64,000 bases of DNA from Dendrophyllia cribrosa. Taxonomy: Eukaryota > Cnidaria > Anthozoa > Scleractinia > Dendrophylliidae. Below the pieces are notes generated by a model. That model had not been told where the DNA came from. It made no database searches and saw only the letters and a list, made by a program, of their open reading frames with translations. The stretch lies in assembly GCA_024195265.1 (NCBI GenBank), contig JAJLRJ010000005.1:46019587-46083586 (forward strand). Direction: 5' to 3'. Each line of letters begins with the position of its first letter. Position 1 is the stretch's first letter. Both the position numbers and the translations under genes were made by a program. Of the stretch, positions 61,153-64,000 are shown piece by piece.

Positions 61153-63396
61153 ATGAGTTATTCAAACGGATTACTACCATCAACAACAACAACAACAACA
61201 ACAACATCACAAGGGCCACCAGGCCCGCCAGGCGTTGGCTTCAAATTGACAGATGATGGTAATTATGATATGCAAAATAAAAAAATAGTAAATATAGGAA
61301 CAGTTACTGGTTTGAATGATGTAGTTGATTTCAAATTTATTAGAAATACATTTGTTAGTAAGCATTTACCATTAGTTACAGCAAATCTTGATATGAAAAA
61401 CAATAATATAAGAAATTTAAAAACACCAATTTCAGAAAAAGATGCTGTTAATAAAGAGTATGGAGACACGCATTATTTAAAATTAGATGGAACAACTCAT
61501 ATGGTGGGGGATCTTGATATGCGGGGACATAAATTAATTCTTCCTGGTGAAATTGATATGGACCGAAAATTGATTACAAATATGGATACAGATGAAAACA
61601 ATGATTTGTCAGCTGTTAATATGATAACTCTTAAAAATCATAATAATAAAAAAGCTAATATTACAGATGCATATATGAAAAACAAAAGAATAGTATTGAC
61701 TGATCATTTAGATGCTAATTATCATTCTTTATTAAATGTTCAAGCAGCTGGGGATAATGATGCTTTCCCTTTTTACCATGGGAAGACACATTTTTTAAAT
61801 TATGACGGTCAACAATATGATGCGAAGAATAAGAAAATCATAAATATCAACACAGATGAAAACCAAGATCTTTCAGCTGTGAATATGATAACTCTAAAAA
61901 AATATCATCCCGATGTTCCTGATCACACTCATGAAGTTACTAAAAACATTGATTTGAAAGAACTTTTTAATATTGTTAAGTCGAAACAACAGACATACTT
62001 GGATTTAGCTGCAAATTACAACAATCTCGTTAGTTACAACGACGTGAAAAACATTTTTATTTCTCGTAAAGAAATGCTTTCTATGGAAACTGGTCTTGAT
62101 ATGAATAAAAATACGATCTTCAATGTAAAAGATCCAATAGCAATTGATCACGCTACAAATAAAGGATATGTTGACACAAAAACTGGTGATAACAACACAA
62201 GAATAAATCAAAATACGAATGCAATAAATAATTTAGAAACACTCAAACTTGATAAAACTATTTCCAGCGATCTTGATATGGGAGATAAAAAGATTGTTAA
62301 TCTAGCAACTCCTGAACCAAATGAGAATGACGCTGCTATAAATGTTTCATTTTTCAACAGCGAACTCAATGATTCCAATACAAACTTGTACACACGAATA
62401 ACGGATGATTATAAGAGTTATGTAAACAAGTCACATATAAATACCTCTACAGCTAAAAAAGATGTTTTTAGATACATGATGGAAGATGTTAATCAGAGCT
62501 CGTCGGAGAGTAATATTGTTGTTAATGGTATTATCGATTTTGTATCCAGTCCACACAAAATTAACAAGAAAGCCTATGATATAACTCTTACGACAGACAA
62601 TAACGATGACTTCGCGTCAAGGATAGGTTTTAATGCACTAAATCTTTCTCAAGGTGAGTACACTATGGTGATTGAGTTTTTCGTTCCAGATAAAGCTTAT
62701 ATTAGTTCAACAACTGTCAGTGTTGTATCAACAGTCATTAATATTGGGCAGCAAACTACAAAGATATTTAACACTGAAGGATATACGAAAAGCATTGTTC
62801 ATTTACACAAATGGCAGGTTTCTCCCCCTGAATATATAATGATAGATCTTCATGGTAGTATAACAAAAGGACATACAAATAAAGCACATCTAATCGTTTA
62901 TGGTGTTCAAGGACATATCTCGAGTGTTGATTCAGATGTATATGATTCTATTTATACAATTGAAAATGGAAAAATGGTTATGGAGACTGATATTGATTTA
63001 AATGGTAGAAACCTAATTGGTTTACCAAAACTGAAAAATAAATTCATATTTTTAGGCAATTATATGAAAAATAAGAACAGTCGTGATATAATGTTCAACG
63101 GTTCATCATCATTTATTGCGGTAACTAATTTGAAAATAGTAAAATTATGGTTGATAATATTGGACGATAAACCGCCTGAAGGATACAAAAAAATGGTTAT
63201 ATTAATCGGTAACTATTCATTTGGACCCCAAAATTGGAATAAAGCATCGAATAAAATTTATTACACTTTCAATATAGCGTCATCAGTTATCAATTTCAAT
63301 GAAGATACAGTTGTACAAATCAAATTAATATCAATTGATCATATTACATATGCACCTTATAATTGCCATATCAGTGTACTTTTTGAAGAGTTTTAA
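61153..63396 (+). CDS. Phage-style trimeric fibre with collagen-like start
   Basis: 747 residues from the ATG at 61153. An upstream in-frame ATG at 61045 lies inside the ATPase gene and lacks the AT-rich start motif. Residues 11-18 are Thr8, then GPPGPPG (21-27). The stalk has at least five repeats of the form (D/N)LDM-x4-I-x-NL-x-(T/D)P...DAVNKEY, the register of bacteriophage tail-fibre stalks. The last ~197 residues (from LHKWQVSPPEYIM) form a distinct head domain with an inverted copy at 46677. Probably the receptor-binding spike. Confidence 0.75.
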   Translation: MSYSNGLLPSTTTTTTTTSQGPPGPPGVGFKLTDDGNYDMQNKKIVNIGTVTGLNDVVDFKFIRNTFVSKHLPLVTANLDMKNNNIRNLKTPISEKDAVNKEYGDTHYLKLDGTTHMVGDLDMRGHKLILPGEIDMDRKLITNMDTDENNDLSAVNMITLKNHNNKKANITDAYMKNKRIVLTDHLDANYHSLLNVQAAGDNDAFPFYHGKTHFLNYDGQQYDAKNKKIININTDENQDLSAVNMITLKKYHPDVPDHTHEVTKNIDLKELFNIVKSKQQTYLDLAANYNNLVSYNDVKNIFISRKEMLSMETGLDMNKNTIFNVKDPIAIDHATNKGYVDTKTGDNNTRINQNTNAINNLETLKLDKTISSDLDMGDKKIVNLATPEPNENDAAINVSFFNSELNDSNTNLYTRITDDYKSYVNKSHINTSTAKKDVFRYMMEDVNQSSSESNIVVNGIIDFVSSPHKINKKAYDITLTTDNNDDFASRIGFNALNLSQGEYTMVIEFFVPDKAYISSTTVSVVSTVINIGQQTTKIFNTEGYTKSIVHLHKWQVSPPEYIMIDLHGSITKGHTNKAHLIVYGVQGHISSVDSDVYDSIYTIENGKMVMETDIDLNGRNLIGLPKLKNKFIFLGNYMKNKNSRDIMFNGSSSFIAVTNLKIVKLWLIILDDKPPEGYKKMVILIGNYSFGPQNWNKASNKIYYTFNIASSVINFNEDTVVQIKLISIDHITYAPYNCHISVLFEEF

Positions 63397-63398
63397 TA

Positions 63399-63455
63399 TA
63401 ATAACTAAAACAGGCATCTTCAATTTTAATCACATAGGAAAAACATACACCATAT
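63399..63455 (+). pseudogene. N-terminal remnant of a two-helix membrane protein gene
   Basis: Just after the fibre stop the sequence reads KTGIFNFNHIGKT in one frame, matching the first residues of the protein at 45727 (TDIFNFNHIDK) before decaying. It shows that a further copy of this gene once followed the fibre directly. Confidence 0.55.
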
Positions 63456-63498
63456 TTTTATGTATAAAAGCTACATTTAATATAATCAATAAATATAC

Positions 63499-63871
63499 AT
63501 GCCGAATTTGGAGCAAGCAATTAATTTTTGTAATAAATTTTTCACAACCCAAAAAAACCTGCATCCTAATACTAAAGATGAAATATTAAAATCGGCTTTA
63601 ATATATCAATTTTTGTCCGTTAACTATTTGAATAAGCCAATATCATTTAACCAAATATTAGAAAAACACTCTGACATTGGATTAATAGGACCAGGTTCTT
63701 GTTAAACATGCTATTTTTCATGATGCATTTGGAAGATTTTATAATGACTATGAAATGGGGCCTGGATACACATATTGCTTCCTTTCAATACCGAAGAAAT
63801 TAAAAAGATCTCCAATAATGGGTCAAATCTCTGGATTATTATATTGCCTCATTTCAAATCCTAAAATTTAA
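63499..63871 (+). pseudogene. Conserved hypothetical protein, copy broken by a 29-bp deletion
   Basis: Nearly identical to 46243-46644 in opposite orientation. The frame is intact for 68 codons to IGPGSC and then stops, because 29 bp present in the left copy are missing at 63702-63703. Downstream homology continues in another frame to the equivalent stop near 63871. Confidence 0.8.
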
Positions 63872-63918
63872 TTATTATTATCCAAATATATAATATAAAT
63901 AATCTAAACTATATACAT

Positions 63919-64000
63919 ATGACAGATCGACGTAAAAAAAGCATTTTCGAATTCAATCACATAGACAAAACATTAAGCGAAGATAAAATTACAGAAATTA
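63919..64000 (+). CDS. Start of a second two-helix membrane protein gene (runs off window)
   Basis: ATG at 63919 begins a frame with IFEFNHIDKTLSEDKITEI, corresponding to the N-terminus of the protein at 45727 but clearly diverged in sequence. It continues past the right edge. Confidence 0.6.
   Translation, partial: MTDRRKKSIFEFNHIDKTLSEDKITEI

Larger units (their letters stand above)
39860..64000. mobile_element. Endogenous Maverick/Polinton or adintovirus-like element (right end outside window)
   Basis: A cluster of virion and integration genes (integrase, PLA2 domain, adenain-like protease, double and single jelly-roll capsid proteins, packaging ATPase, fibre) forms a dense, intronless, AT-rich block unlike the host DNA to its left. 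The left boundary is approximate because 39.8-47.3 kb is a graveyard of broken viral genes. Inverted copies of the fibre head and neighbouring genes (45.7-47.3 and 62.8-64 kb) may be long terminal inverted repeats. A B-family polymerase is not visible. Confidence 0.85.

Noticed and set aside
39860..64000. A viral B-family DNA polymerase in the window
   Set aside because: No frame with polymerase motifs is found. The only large frames are the capsid, ATPase, integrase and fibre genes.

Overview
The window is animal nuclear DNA, most likely from an anthozoan cnidarian and probably a stony coral. It has introns with GT-AG splice sites, a tRNA-derived SINE of the type I associate with corals, and very many short foldback and inverted-repeat DNA elements. 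It falls into two parts: host DNA at about 1-39.3 kb, and a large endogenous virus-like element from about 39.8 kb to beyond the right edge.

Host part. Bases 1-9.8 kb hold stacked non-autonomous transposons with readable target duplications (PIF/Harbinger-like, hAT-like, piggyBac-like) and one SINE. The minus strand from 26519 to 10061 carries a complete TMEM63 (OSCA/CSC1-type mechanosensitive channel) gene. I rebuilt it as twelve coding exons that join in frame into 749 codons plus a stop. A small basic, disordered protein with two RSxSxP motifs is encoded on the plus strand at 27899. Six phase-matched minus-strand exons (39032 to 33281) form an internal piece of a second gene, tentatively CFAP54-like. 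Its 3' side runs into a 75-bp satellite array and a 500-N gap; its 5' side runs into the viral element. A terminal exon of an unidentified low-complexity protein abuts the other side of the gap.

Viral part. From 53.4 to 63.4 kb there is a Maverick/Polinton or adintovirus-like gene set: chromodomain integrase, a parvovirus-like phospholipase A2 domain, a zinc-binding DUF5679-like protein, an adenain-like protease, pVI/pX-like basic proteins, a hexon-like major capsid protein, a penton-like minor capsid protein, a PPxY-bearing virion protein, an FtsK/A32-type packaging ATPase and a phage-style fibre with a collagen-like start. Structural genes run leftward; the ATPase and fibre run rightward from a shared promoter region. 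No B-family DNA polymerase is visible, so it is either beyond 64 kb or lost. To the left (39.8-47.5 kb) lies an inverted copy of the fibre head and its neighbours, a VLTF3-like factor, and broken fragments of exonuclease, VLTF3-like, two-helix membrane and penton genes.

The most notable signals are these. (1) A canonical -1 ribosomal frameshift signal (A AAA AAC, 5-nt spacer, 8-bp stem) joins the PLA2 and integrase frames. (2) A 5.6-kb transposon array inserted with an AATT duplication precisely splits an AT-hook/zinc-finger gene. (3) Two compensatorily conserved palindromes each abut a truncated viral gene, and one is followed by iteron-like repeats. (4) The fibre head lies in a large inverted duplication.
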